A stretch of DNA of 64,000 nucleotides from Cocos nucifera (GCA_006176705.1 QRFJ01003310.1:62001-126000); one strand, 5' to 3'. Shown: positions 32,538 to 44,960, counted from the stretch's first letter. Notes: a model not told the origin generated them from the sequence alone. Translations and numbers: made by a program.

Positions 32538-35500
32538 TGAAAGAATAAGTGCCCTACAAGCCAATCACATGTATGATGTGATAGGATTTTTCTATAAAAT
32601 TTTTAATTCATGTAATGACATTTATTATGATACTAATAAAATTGAGGCATTTGATTCATCATTCCAGTTGCATCTATTATATTTAAAGATTATGATGAAC
32701 TCCAAAGATTAGGATAATGGTTTTTAGGGGACATGAATGAGTTATGCCAGTGAGATCTAAAAATTCTAAAATCTTAATCTTAAACATTCCTAGTCATAGA
32801 AATATTGAGTTGGAGATCAATATTTTGGATAGACTAGCACATCCTATGTATGCTCGATGGAGAGGGTGGCGGTGAAGGGAAAAATCTATTTTTTGGATCA
32901 GGTTCATTCAGATTTGATTGGATCAGAAGGAATATTTCAAAAATTTTTCTCTAAGATCCTAATTAGATCTGAGACTTCTTAGATCTAATCTTATTGATTT
33001 GATAATAAAAATAAAAGTAAAAATTAAATCTAATTTAATTATATCTTTGTTTTGGATAATCCAATTACCCTGTGATGATCTTGATGCATGCCTGAGGTTC
33101 TGAATGTAGCCACGCAAGTGTCTGACCTCTACCGATATTCACTTGGGCAGGATCTGAAGATATTCTTCTTCTCAATCAATCCTTCAAAAATTTGATCTAG
33201 ATCTGATCTTGAAGATCTTTAAAATAATTTTTGAAGAACAGCCATTATCTCTTGCAGCAGTGCTACCATCTTCCTTTCCTGGTGCCTTTCACATGCTTGT
33301 ATCGCACCTTCTTCATGCCCAAAGTCCCTTGGGTATGGAGAGGAGAGAGAGGACCGGAGGGTGGCATAAAGAAGGAGGGAGAGGGGCTTTGTGGCATGGG
33401 CTAAAGGTAGAATTCTTGAATTCTAGGTGCAGATAGGATTTATATAGACCCTGCTACGCCATACAGTGCCACATCATCCTGGCCAATCATGGCTCTTTAT
33501 GCAATCAGATCTAAATCTGATTGATGGAATGACATCATCTGATTCAATCAGATTAGAGTCTCTCAAAACTCTCCTTAGGTGGTGCCAAGACTGGGTCAAA
33601 CAAGTCTTCTTGGCACCACCTAGTTTGATTCCCTGAAGTTATTGGAGTTCCATCTGTATGGGACTCCATCTTCTATCCTCATTGAGGCATGCCTAGGGAG
33701 GTGTGCACCCCTTGCCTGTCTATTTTTTAGTAGGAGGATATGTCCCCAGGTTCTCTCCTATAGATGCATGACACATGGGTAGATGTTTAGGTGTCTAGGG
33801 TCAACATTTGACCAATGTCCGAAGACAAGATTTAGCAGATGATGAAAAATGGTAGGTGTTGTGTCAAATTTATCTCATAAATTAAGATAACCCTTTTCTA
33901 ACCTGGACAAACTCCAGTCACACCAAGTAAAAATTCCTAAGTGAGCCCAAACACATTTGGCTCAGTTGAGACAAGCTTTAATGATTGTTATAGAAAAATA
34001 TTAGGCTCAATCGTGTGCTAGCACGATTTTCATGAACCTAATTGAATCTTATTCAAATTAATTAAATTGGGTTAATCCAATTGATGATATCTAGGTTCAA
34101 ATTCTTGTTTATGTGATTTAGTTAGGTTCAGTTTCGTATGGTAATGGGATATATCGTGATCTCTATCATCGACATCATCGAAACATCTTTCGATGGATCA
34201 GAACTTTTTTGATTCGGACAACTAGTATAATCGATCATCCAAATTATTCTAATTGCTCCCAAAATCCACCAATGACACCTAGTAGCATATGGTGACAACC
34301 CATCAGAACTGAAAGCAAACCACTCGGTGCAGTTATCTGTGTGATTAAGTTCCTCTATCTTGAGCCCCAATTGGATTAGGATTAAGGTGATGTCGTCAAA
34401 TCCTAATATCTGTCATATGAATTAATCATTTGATTCAAGTCCAATGTGAAAATTCTAATAGAAACTCTTTCAATTATTTCACTCTGCCATGGCCATAGGC
34501 TTATGGACTTGATTCTCATTATTATCATATGACTACTCCTCAACTACTGAGGTAGATAGATCTCTTATTGGTGCAATCCAATTCCTACAATGAACATGCT
34601 ATAGCCAACATACACCTCAGGATTCTGAATGGCTAGGAGATCGAGTTATGGTGTAGTCAAACTATAATACCCTCAAGGTGAATTGTCGATGCACCTCAGG
34701 TCAAAGAACCAGACACACCACTACAACTTCGAGTTAGTCATCGATGAGAAGGTAGACTTCCTCATGACTGCTCAAGGTAGTCATGCTCAGTGCCCTCATT
34801 CTCTAATAAGTACCTATACTCTCACTTCGGTGTCTCTACACCATAGACTCAAAACTCATATCTAAAAGATGTGATCATACACCAACCTTCCAGATCAATC
34901 ACCATCCTCATGATGATCCTATGGTCGAAAGCATTTTATGAGTTAATAATGAAAATTCATGTCTTAAATTTTCAGCTCTTGAAAATATGAACTATCATTA
35001 CCATTAACTCAAGGGATGTATCACAAACACTTTGAAATATACACTATGATAGAAAATAATCTATTTTATTATTTATAGTTAAATTATAATTTTATCCTAA
35101 GAAGTGTATTACAAGTGTTAGCTAATCTGGCTTCTAAGGCACACATATCTAACAGGTGGATCTCACAAGCCACTTATGTAGAGATACTAGTATAAGGATG
35201 TGGGTGCTCATCGAGATATGAGTTCACTAAATTGACTCGCTAAAGAAAACATCTTATGGAACCTTACTTGTATGTCAAAAGATGGTTCTCTAAGTGGAAG
35301 TTGTGCATGTGATCCTTAGACCTGAGACCACCATGGTACCTTATGCACAAAAGCCCATATTTTTGGTTCATACTCAATCATAATATTAGATCATGAATGG
35401 GATGTTCTGGATATAGTCAAGTGTGTATGAAGGTAGTGAGTAGGTCAACAAGGAGTCGATCACTCCTAGTAAGAGGAGATGATATCCTATGTATTCACAT

Positions 35501-37226
35501 CTAATGATAACTCAATAAGACTTTGGCAAGAGCAGAATGAAGATTAGATAGGGCTTCTAATCATTCATTAGAGTTATCATTAATTGATGAAAAATTAACA
35601 TGAATATGTATTTGAGTTTGACATTTGTCCATGCTCATAAACATATTCAGGATGTAGGATGATCGAGGGATTGAATTGCATGAGAACTTGCCACTGAAGG
35701 ATATTTTTGGTATTTTCACCAAATTCTACATCTTCTCGATAGTCATGATACATTGCTAGATGTCAATCTTGACTTATAGGTTTGATTGAATTAATGAGAT
35801 TAATTCGATCCTTAATTAGATGGTTCTTCTAATTATTGAAGTTGGGTTGGTATTAACCCTAATCAATCAAGATTGAGTTCAATCGGATTAGATTAAAATG
35901 CACCCAAACTTATTACTGGTTAGATGTGGAGCCCAATGGGTCACACACATAAAGAAATTGATCAAGAATTATTTTTTAGGATCCTTGGATCCTAATTGGG
36001 TGGCTAATTGACATGCTAGCACATGTTGGCTAACCTAATTCCTTACCAAATTAGTTTTGGCTCAAATCCTTGTACTTTTGGCTAACCAATTTTATTTTAA
36101 TCAAAATTTTGGTTAAGTCAAAAGGGTTGAGTATCAGATATTTTCCACATGGCATTATCTAGATTTAATTTGGACTCATTTTGGTAGAGTCCAAGGGGCT
36201 TGGGACTCTTTCTCATAGTTAGTGCCATAATATGTGGCGCATGAATTTAATACGGTGCATAAGAGGACCTAAAGTCCTTCTGCTCTGAGGCATTGACCAA
36301 GTCAACACCCTTTTGAAGAGTCCCTCTCTCATAAGGTGCCTACAATTATTGACTGGTCAAAGTCTTGTGGGTGTAGGACTTTATTTCCCAGGAATACTAT
36401 GTGAATGATCGCGTAGTTTTAGATTATTGGCGCCTAAGAGTCCATCTGCTTGAAGGCACTCTAGTAGGTGCCTACCATGAGACTATCTCTCCCTTATCTA
36501 TGCCATATCAGAAGAAAAGTCAAAGGAAATTTGGAATAAATCAGATGAAATTTGGAATTAATATGAGAATGACGTATATACGATGTTCCGGAGGTAGAAA
36601 TCAGTTTTTCCATGCCTCCAAGACTCCTTATGCATTAAGGGACTTATCTGGCCCCTTGATAAGACTTTTTAATGGCTGATAAGGGCTTGGAAATGGATGC
36701 TATTGGTGCCTCACCTAGATCTATAAATAGGATACGGATGAAGGTGTCGGGCATTCCAATTCTAGAAGCTTGTCTTAATTTTCTTCCTCCCTTTCTTTTA
36801 GACAAGGTATTGTCAAGACAAGGAGTTTTCCTTTAGATAAGATCTTGACTAATACAAGGAGTCTTAATTAAGACAAGGATTAGGAAGATTATTTAAGAAA
36901 GCTAAGATAGAAAAAAAGGAAGAATAAATTAAAGAGAAGGGAGAAGGAAGGCCAAGCAATTCTAGTTTAGAATTATGCAAGCAAGGATTCAAGAAGGATT
37001 GATCTTGAACCCAATTTCTGTGTGGATTACTGTTGGAGGACAAATACTTGGGCACCTCGTGGAAATAAATCATCACCAAATCAGATTATTAAAGGTATAT
37101 TTTTTTAATTTTATACCTGAAGCATATATATGAATGAATTACATCAAGGTCAATCTTAGGGTTTTTGGGTTTGATGGACTAAATTTTTGAAATCCAATGC
37201 TTCCAACATGTCGATCAAACCCAACA
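32538..37226 (+). repeat. Copia-B 5' LTR, split by a copia-A solo LTR
   Basis: It starts TGAAAGAATAAGTGCC and ends GATCAAACCCAACA. The copia-A solo LTR with its duplicated five bases occupies 32873-35159. Without it the LTR is 2402 bp and colinear with the 3' LTR at 60337. The sequence GATCTATAAATAGG at about 36719 (36718-36731) supplies a TATA box on the plus strand, also present in the 3' LTR near 62229. Confidence 0.9.
32873..35154 (-). repeat. Copia-A solo LTR inside the copia-B 5' LTR
   Basis: It is 2282 bp long with plus-strand ends TGAAGGG and ATCTAACA. It is flanked by GGCGG (32868-32872) and GGTGG (35155-35159), a target duplication with one C-to-T change. The uninterrupted sister sequence at 60661-60680 (GGTGGCGGATCTCAC) is the empty site and confirms the boundaries. 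No internal domain remains. It belongs with the LTR1/LTR2 subfamily. Confidence 0.93.
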
Positions 37227-38399
37227 GTGATATCAGAGCCCACCTTGCATGGTTCAATCATATACATGAATGCTTTTAATTATGATTTAAAGTATGATAT
37301 GATTGTTCATATGTTATATGATAAAGATGATATATAATATGATGTATATTCATGCTAATGCTTTATGTCTTGTAATATGATCATGTTCATATTATTATGA
37401 TTTTAATTTGCAACTTCAAATAATATCTTTGATATGATATTATAATGTATGTTGTACTTATTCATCATTCTGATTATAAGATTATCCTAGAATGATGAAT
37501 ATGTTATGTTTCACATTGCACAGCATATAGATTCATATATTAAAGATTTTAAGGATGTGCATGAGTTCTTTAAAGCCCTCTTAAAAATTATATTAAGTCA
37601 TTGTATTATAAGATCAAAAAAGAAAATCCATTTTTGATAGAAATTGATCAATTGGTCTCTAGGAAAGTGGTTCTAGGAAGGTAAAGAGAACATGGTTTAG
37701 TAATTGGATCCGTTTCTTACCTGGTCAATTTTAATTAGTGTCTAAGGCAAGAACGAGAGGCCTCCCACCTCTCTCCTCCTTACTTGGCCAATTTGATTCA
37801 ATTGAAGTCTTGAATTAGAAATGCATAATGATCAAAAACAATATACATTGCCTTCCTTCATGCTAAGATAATTATTATTTCACAAACCATAGTAAGTTTG
37901 TTGTGCTATCCATAAGACTTACCATGGAGACTGATATAATAATATCTTGGTGTATTTTTAAAAATACTTATGATATATTTGATTTATTATTGCTTTGTTG
38001 TGCTATCTATAAGAGCAATATTATTTTCAAATATGACCATACGAAAATGAAGGGTTTGACTTAACTAAAACATTATAGTTTGTTGTGCTATCCACAAGAC
38101 TATAAATGTTTTTAGAGGTAGGTTATGTTGAGAGTTGTATGAAAATGCAATTGGATAGGTTTTCCTACTTTTGAACTTATTGAAGTTTGTTATGCCATCC
38201 ATAAGACTTCTTAAGGGATAAGGATCTCAACCCCACTAAGGAACCAGTTTAGGGTTTTCTCATATACCATAGGAACGGCTATGGAATATGGTAAAATAGT
38301 GAGAGTATTAACTAGAATAAAAGACCTCATCTAGTTATACATGTCATCATGATTGGTCTGCTTATATTAGTATTCTTATTTCATAAAATATCTACATAA
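37227..38399 (+). other. Copia-B PBS and 5' leader
   Basis: The PBS at 37228-37240 reads TGATATCAGAGCC, which is the initiator-Met type TGGTATCAGAGCC with one change. The 1.17-kb leader has no reading frame of note before the gag ATG at 38400. Its second half holds four related hairpins (37887-38215) and, closer to gag, a hairpin CCATAG-GAACGG-CTATGG (38267-38284) inside an outer TCTCA/TGAGA pair (38258-38304). Confidence 0.8.
37887..38215 (+). promoter_or_regulatory. Four-hairpin array with conserved 19-nt loops in the copia-B leader
   Basis: The loops are at 37898-37916, 37995-38013, 38080-38098 and 38187-38205, each exactly 19 nt and close to TTGTTGTGCTATCCATAAG. The stems differ: CCATAGTAAGT/ACTTACCATGG (one mismatch), TATTGCT/AGCAATA, TATAGT/ACTATA with a longer bulged extension, and CTTA-GAAGT/ACTTC-TAAG. 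Spacing between loop starts is 97, 85 and 107 nt. Changing stems that still pair around a fixed loop indicate selection on RNA folding. A Gag-binding or translation role is inferred from position only. Confidence 0.75.
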
Positions 38400-39105
38400 A
38401 TGGCTTCTTCACTCTCACTGTGATGCATTCTTAAGATAAATAAATTGACTGGTCCAAATTACGTGGACTGGTTGAGGAGCTTACGCATAGTGCTTGCGTA
38501 AGAGAAGCTATCATATGTTCTGGATACGCCTGACCTAGGGTCGGTCAGAGAAGATGCTTCAGAGGAGAAGAAGTCCATATATAAGATGTGGCAAAATGAT
38601 AGTACAACTATCAAATGCATTATGTTGGCTTTCATGAGTAATGAATCATAGAGGCAACATGAAAGTATGGATGCTTCCTCTATATTGCTCAATTTAAAAG
38701 AGCTTTATGGAGAATAGAACCGAACTGCTAGGTATGAATTATCTAAGTAGTTATTTCGAGCTTGGATGACTGAGGGAACTCTAGTTTAGAACCATGTACT
38801 GAAACTGATTAACTTAATCACTTGATTAGGTTAATTAGGTTTCACCATGGATGCAGAACTCAGTCATGATCTCATACTACAGTCTCTCCCAGACTCCTCC
38901 CAGATTATGGTGAATTATCAAATGAACAAACTAGATACTACCCTGCCAGAGCTGCTAAATATGTTGAAAGTAGCAGAAACTCATATCAAGGGAGAGAAAG
39001 GTCTACTTTTGTTGGTGGATAAAAAGAAGATTGGCAGGAAGGGTTCAAAGAAGAAAAATAAGTTGAACCTAAAAGAAGCACCTTCAAGAAGAAGGTAAAG
39101 AATGT
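38400..39105 (+). pseudogene. Copia-B gag, five in-frame stops
   Basis: From the ATG at 38400 one frame reads LTGPNYVDWLRSLRIVL, EKLSYVLDTPDLG, KMWQNDSTTIKCIMLAFMSNE and NRTARYELSK, a UBN2-type copia gag. Stops in this frame lie at 38421 (TGA), 38499 (TAA), 38649, 38715 and 38748 (all TAG). The TAG codons fall where related gags have Gln. The C-terminal part at 38847-39098 (LILQSLPDSSQIMVNYQMNKL, AETHIKGEKG, Lys-rich tail) matches the copia-A gag domain. Confidence 0.82.
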
Positions 39106-39451
39106 CCCTGCAGTCATGACTTGTTATCACTATAGCAAGATGAGACATTGGAAGAAGAAATGCAAGAGTTATCTTGCAAAGATGAAAGAAAATGTAGCAC
39201 AAAAGGGTATGTATATGATACATATAGCATTTTCATTAAGTACTTCAGCCAGTAATTCTTGGATATTGGATACCGCATGTAGTTCTCATATCTACAATTT
39301 CTTGTAGGGGCTACAGAAAATCAAAGGACTGAAGAAAAATGAGTTCAAGTTGTTCGGTGCTAGTGGAGAATCCATCTTTGCTGAAGCTGTGGAAACTTAT
39401 CTACTAAAACTGCCGACTGAAAGAACTCTCAAATTAGAAGAATATTAATAT
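39106..39451 (+). pseudogene. Copia-B zinc knuckle and protease, damaged
   Basis: Frame 39116-39307 has CYHYSKMRHWKKKC, a CCHC knuckle whose second Cys is Tyr, and WILDTACSSHIYN, the protease motif with DTG changed to DTA. A stop at 39305 follows. The homology to the copia protease continues in other frames to about 39450 (KNEFKLFGASGESIFAEAVETYLLKLP). Confidence 0.75.
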
Positions 39452-40322
39452 ATGCTCAATGTAATAATAAATATTATATTTGTACCTCTCTTATTGCAAA
39501 ATAATTATCAAATAAAATTTTTTAGCATAGGTTGCTCTATTTTTTATGCAAACAAATTTGTTGGCAATGGGCATTTTAATAATGGTCTTCTAATTTTATC
39601 ACTTAATGAAAATATACTTCATATTGATAAAAATATGAAGAGGAAGAGAGAAGAAATTAATATGTCATTTCTTTGGCATTGTCATCTCGGTCATATTAGT
39701 GAGTCATGGATTAACAAGTTATGCAAAGAGAAATTCTTTGAACCCTATGATTATGAATCATATGGGACTTGTGAATCTTGCCTCATGGGGAAAATGACCA
39801 AGTCTCCTTTTTTTGGACATGGAGAAAGGGCAAAAGAGTTATTGGCATTAATACATTCTGATGTATGTGGGCCAATGACAACTAAAGCTAAAGGAGGATA
39901 TTCCTATTTCATCACTTTTACTAATAACTTATCAAGATATGGATATGTATATCTAATGAAATACAAGTTTGAGGCATTTGATAAGTTTAAGGAATATCAG
40001 AAGATGGTCAAAAATCAAACTGAAAGAAGTATTAAAGTTCTTTGATCTGATCAAAGTGGCGAATACTTATCCAGTGAGTTTCTAGATTATCTTAAAGAAA
40101 AGAAATTTTTTCTGAATAGACACCTCCTTATATGCCACAATTAAATGGTGTAGCAGAAAGGAGGAATCATACACTTATGAAAATGGTATGGTCCATGATG
40201 TGCCATACTAATCTTCAAATATCTTTATAGGAATTTGCCCTAGAAACTATCGCTTACATTCTTAATAGAGTACCTTCTAAATCTATTCCTAGCACTCCAT
40301 ATGAATTATGGAATGGAAGGAA
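39452..40322 (+). pseudogene. Copia-B pre-integrase and integrase, first part
   Basis: Frame 39452-40045 includes LWHCHLGHISESWINKL and CESCLMGKMTK, the complete HHCC zinc finger, followed by HSDVCGPMTTKAKGGYSYFITFT (first catalytic Asp) and RYGYVYLMKYK. After a stop come SDQSGEYLSSEFLDYLKE (second Asp) and, in a shifted frame near 40140, LNGVAERRNHTLM with the Glu. The coding sequence is cut at 40322 by a copia-A complex and resumes at 48632. Confidence 0.85.
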
Positions 40323-42614
40323 TGTTAGATATATGTGCCCTAGAAGCCAGAATTGGCTAACACTTGTAATACACTTCTAAGGGCAAAATTATAATTTTGA
40401 CTATAATGAATATAATGGGTTATTTTCTATCACATATGTGTATTTAGTGTCTGTGATACATGCTTTGAGTTAATGGTAATAATAATTCATATTTTCAAGA
40501 GTTGAAAATTTAAGACATGAATAATCATTGTTAACTCATAAAATGCTCCCGACCATAGGATCATCACGAGGATGGTGATTGATCCGGAAGGTTGGTGTAC
40601 AATCGCTTCTCTTTAGTAGATGAGTCTTAAGTCTATGGTGTGGAGACATCAGAGCAAGAGTACAAATACTCGTTAGAGAATGAGGGCACTGAGTGTGACC
40701 ACCTCGAGTAGTCATTAGGGAGTCTACCTTCTCGACAATGACTGACTCGATGCTACAGTAGTATGTCTAGTTGTTTGATCTGAGGTGTATCGATAGTTCA
40801 CCTTGAGGGTGTTATAATTTGACTACACCATTACTCAGTCTCCTAGCCATTCGAAACCCTGAGGTGTATGTTGGCTATCGCATATTCATTGTAGGAACTG
40901 GATGGCATCAAGATGGAATCTATCTACCTCCGTGGTAGAGGAGCAGCCCTATGATGATCATGAGAATCAAGTCCAGAAGTCCATGGCCATGGCAGAGTAA
41001 AATAATAGAAAGAGTTTCTATTTAGATTTTTACATCGGACTTGAATCAAATGATTACATCATATGACAGAAAATAGGGTTTGACGAGTTCACCTTAATCC
41101 TAATCTGATCGGGGCTCAAAATAGAAGGACTTAATCACACAGGTAGCTGCACCAAGAGGTTCACATTCAGCTCTGATGGGTTGCCACCATATACTGCTAG
41201 GTGTCACTGGTGGATTTTGGGAGCAATTAGAATGATTTAGATGATCGATCATTCTAGCTATTCGAATCAGAAGAGTTCTGATCCATCGAAAGGAGTTTCG
41301 ATGATGTCGATGATAGAGATCATGACATATACCATTACCATACAGAACTGAATCTAACTAGGTCACACAAATAAGGGTTTGAATTTGGTGATCATCAATT
41401 GAATTGATCCAGTTCAATTGATCTGAATGAGATTCAATTAGGTTCAAGGAAATCATGCTAGCACTCGATTAAACCTAACGTTCTTCTTTTGCTATCATAA
41501 ATTAGTTGTCCTGCATGAGCCAAAGAAGTTTGTGCTCAATCAGAGGCCTTCATATGGTTTGATTGGAGGTTGTCCAAGTCAGAAAAGGTTGTTTTTATTT
41601 TATAAGATATTACCTACCAATTTTGGTCACCTGCCATTTCTTGTTCTTTGACTTTGGTCAAAACTCTACCTTTGACTGGTCAAATGTTGACCATTGACAC
41701 TTTGACTTTTGACCACATGTCACGCACCTATTGTAGAGCTGGTAGGAGCTTGTCCCCCTACCAGAACCTGGCAAGGAGGAGGGTGCACACCACCCTAGGC
41801 GTGTGCCCAAGTTGGAGGCACCTAGGAGTCCTTGTTGGATAAGGACTCCATCTCTTTTTTGGATTCCAATTAGAGTTCTCCTAAGAACAAACTTTGACTG
41901 GTCTTAGGCACCCTCTAAGGAGGAATCCGGGGGACTCTTTTCCCACCAATCAAATTTAGATCTGATTTCACAAAGAGTTGTGATTGGTTAGGAAGAAGAG
42001 GAGTTGGATCACGCTTAGTCTCTAAATAAGACCCTGCGCCCAACCCAAATTATGATTGGAAGTGATTGAAAGGAATCATAATTCCCATGCCCCAAGGCTA
42101 CCTCTCCCCTCTTCCTCCATGCCAAACCACCTTCTCCCTTTGCTCTCCATGTCCAAAAGGAGTATTGGATTTTTGGTTGGTGCAATCCAGATCAAAGAAA
42201 GGCGACTGAAAGCTAGAAGGCTGCGCTGCTGCAAAGAACGACTGCTGATCTTCAAAAGGAGTTTTGAAGATCCTTCAGATCAGATCCAGATCTAATTTTT
42301 GAAGATGTGATAGAAAAGAAGAGGATCTCTAGATCCAACCCGAGTGGATATCGGTAGAGGCCAGGCACTTGCGTGGCTAGATCCAGAACCTTCTACTGCA
42401 TACAGGATCATTAACGAGTAATAGGATTACCCATATCAAGGTAAATTAAATTTGATTTAATTTATCTAGATTTTATTTAATTTTTAAAATAATAATAATT
42501 AGATCTAAAATATCTTAGATATGATCTAGGTTAAAGAGAGAAATATTTAAAATATATCTCTTGATCTGATCAAATCAGAACGAATTTAGTCTGAGAAATC
42601 AGGATTTTTCTTCA
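40323..42614 (+). repeat. LTR6, 5' LTR of complex C
   Basis: It is 2292 bp long, from TGTTAGATATATGTGCCC to TTCTTCA, followed two bases later by the PBS TGGTATCAGAGC (42617-42628). The TATA position reads TCTAAATAAG (42021-42030), one base off the version in LTR7. A TTGAC cluster lies around 41640-41720. A 79-codon frame at 42056-42295 has a match in LTR8. Confidence 0.9.
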
Positions 42615-42644
42615 ACTGGTATCAGAGCGAAGGTTCTAAAAGTA

Positions 42645-43613
42645 NNNNNNNNNNNNNNNNNNNNNNNNNNNNNNNNNNNNNNNNNNNNNNNNNNNNNNNN
42701 NNNNNNNNNNNNNNNNNNNNNNNNNNNNNNNNNNNNNNNNNNNNNNNNNNNNNNNNNNNNNNNNNNNNNNNNNNNNNNNNNNNNNNNNNNNNNNNNNNNN
42801 NNNNNNNNNNNNNNNNNNNNNNNNNNNNNNNNNNNNNNNNNNNNNNNNNNNNNNNNNNNNNNNNNNNNNNNNNNNNNNNNNNNNNNNNNNNNNNNNNNNN
42901 NNNNNNNNNNNNNNNNNNNNNNNNNNNNNNNNNNNNNNNNNNNNNNNNNNNNNNNNNNNNNNNNNNNNNNNNNNNNNNNNNNNNNNNNNNNNNNNNNNNN
43001 NNNNNNNNNNNNNNNNNNNNNNNNNNNNNNNNNNNNNNNNNNNNNNNNNNNNNNNNNNNNNNNNNNNNNNNNNNNNNNNNNNNNNNNNNNNNNNNNNNNN
43101 NNNNNNNNNNNNNNNNNNNNNNNNNNNNNNNNNNNNNNNNNNNNNNNNNNNNNNNNNNNNNNNNNNNNNNNNNNNNNNNNNNNNNNNNNNNNNNNNNNNN
43201 NNNNNNNNNNNNNNNNNNNNNNNNNNNNNNNNNNNNNNNNNNNNNNNNNNNNNNNNNNNNNNNNNNNNNNNNNNNNNNNNNNNNNNNNNNNNNNNNNNNN
43301 NNNNNNNNNNNNNNNNNNNNNNNNNNNNNNNNNNNNNNNNNNNNNNNNNNNNNNNNNNNNNNNNNNNNNNNNNNNNNNNNNNNNNNNNNNNNNNNNNNNN
43401 NNNNNNNNNNNNNNNNNNNNNNNNNNNNNNNNNNNNNNNNNNNNNNNNNNNNNNNNNNNNNNNNNNNNNNNNNNNNNNNNNNNNNNNNNNNNNNNNNNNN
43501 NNNNNNNNNNNNNNNNNNNNNNNNNNNNNNNNNNNNNNNNNNNNNNNNNNNNNNNNNNNNNNNNNNNNNNNNNNNNNNNNNNNNNNNNNNNNNNNNNNNN
43601 NNNNNNNNNNNNN
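42645..43613. other. Assembly gap of 969 Ns
   Basis: The gap separates the first 16 bases after the LTR6 PBS from the middle of a copia-A pol domain. In A1 and A3 the equivalent distance is about 3.6-4 kb of leader, gag, protease and integrase. If the nested reading of this complex is right, even more is missing. The number of Ns is therefore not a true length. Confidence 0.95.
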
Positions 43614-44960
43614 AAAACAGTTTATTCAGATAGCGGCAATGGAAAATAGATCAAGCTTGATGAGAAAGTCTCACAAGCAGAACGAGCTAAGGACCAAGTG
43701 GAACCAAATCAGGTTGAGCAATAAGAACACTACCTCCTCCACCTCGTAGATCGGAAAGAGTTTTTCCGTCCCCTGAAAGATACTTAGGTATTATTTCAGA
43801 GGATGTAGAGGAAATGTTCCTCATAGGTAATGGTGCTCATGGTGATGATCCCAAAACCTACAATGAGGCGATATCAGATATCGACTCTAAGAAATGGCTA
43901 GAGGCAATGCAGTTAGAAATTGACTCGATGCACTCAAACCAAGTCTGGACCTTGGTAGATCCACCAGAAGGTATAGTACCTATTGGGATGTAAATGGATC
44001 TTCAAGAGAAAGATTGGTGCAGATGGGAATGTGGAGACATTCAAGGCTAGACTAGTGGCAAAAGGTTATAGTCAACGCGAAGGCATTGACTATCAGGATA
44101 CCTTTTCCTCAGTGGCTATGCTAAAATCCATCCGCACATTGCTTGCCATTGCAGTCTATTTCGATTATGAAATATGGCAAATGGACGTGAAAATGACATT
44201 CCTAAATGGATATCTTGAGGAAGATATCTATATGGAACAGCCACTAGGTTTCACATCCAGTGATACTGATCACAAGGTTTGCAAGCTGCAAAGGTCCATA
44301 TATGGACTTAAGCAAGCATCTCGGAGCTGGAACACTCGTTTCAATGATGTGATCAAAATGTTTGGTTTCATCAAAAATGAAGAGGAACCATGTATTTTCA
44401 AAAAGGGTCAGTGGAGCGCTGTTGTCTTCCTTCATATTGTACGTGGATGACATCCTCCTTATTGGAAATGATATTTCCCATGTTGACATCAGTTCAAAAT
44501 GTGGTTGTCTAAAGGAATTCTCCATGAAAGACCTGGTGAAGCATCCTTTATTCTAGGAATTAAGGTCTATAGGGATAGACCGAATAGGATGCTAGGACTT
44601 TCACAGAAGATGTACATAGAGAAAGTACTAAAGAGGTTTAGTATGGAAAACTCTAAGAGGGTTTAATACCCTTCAGACATGGTATTCATCTTTCCAAGAA
44701 GATGTGCCCTAGCACACCTGAGGAAATAGAATGCATGAGCAAAGATCCCTTATGCTTCTGCAATAGGGAGCCTCATGTATGCCATGTTATGTACACGACC
44801 TGATATAGCCCATGCTGTGAGTGTCACAAGCAGATATCAGTCAAATCCAGGTGAAGAACACTGGACTTCTATGAAATGTATCCTTAAGTACTTGAGAAGA
44901 ACTAAGGATATGATGTTGGTCTTTGGTAATGGAGAACTCCAAGTTCAGGGATACACAGAC
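43614..44960 (+). pseudogene. Copia-A reverse transcriptase in complex C, broken
   Basis: Homology begins in the integrase-RT linker (43614). RT proper spans 43900-44960: CKWIFKRKIGADG, YQDTFSSVAMLKSIR, EIWQMDVKMTFLNG, GLKQASRSWNTRF, then YVDDILLIGND near 44440-44475 in a shifted frame, and LCTRPDIAHAVSVTSRYQ at 44775-44984. At least three frame changes occur (near 43985, 44400 and 44665). The sequence is close to A3 RT and is the plus-strand counterpart. Confidence 0.85.

Noticed and set aside
36401..36679. 92-codon plus-strand frame, also at 61911-62189
   Set aside because: It appears twice because it sits in the two copia-B LTRs. No motif, and no evidence of conservation beyond that of the LTR.
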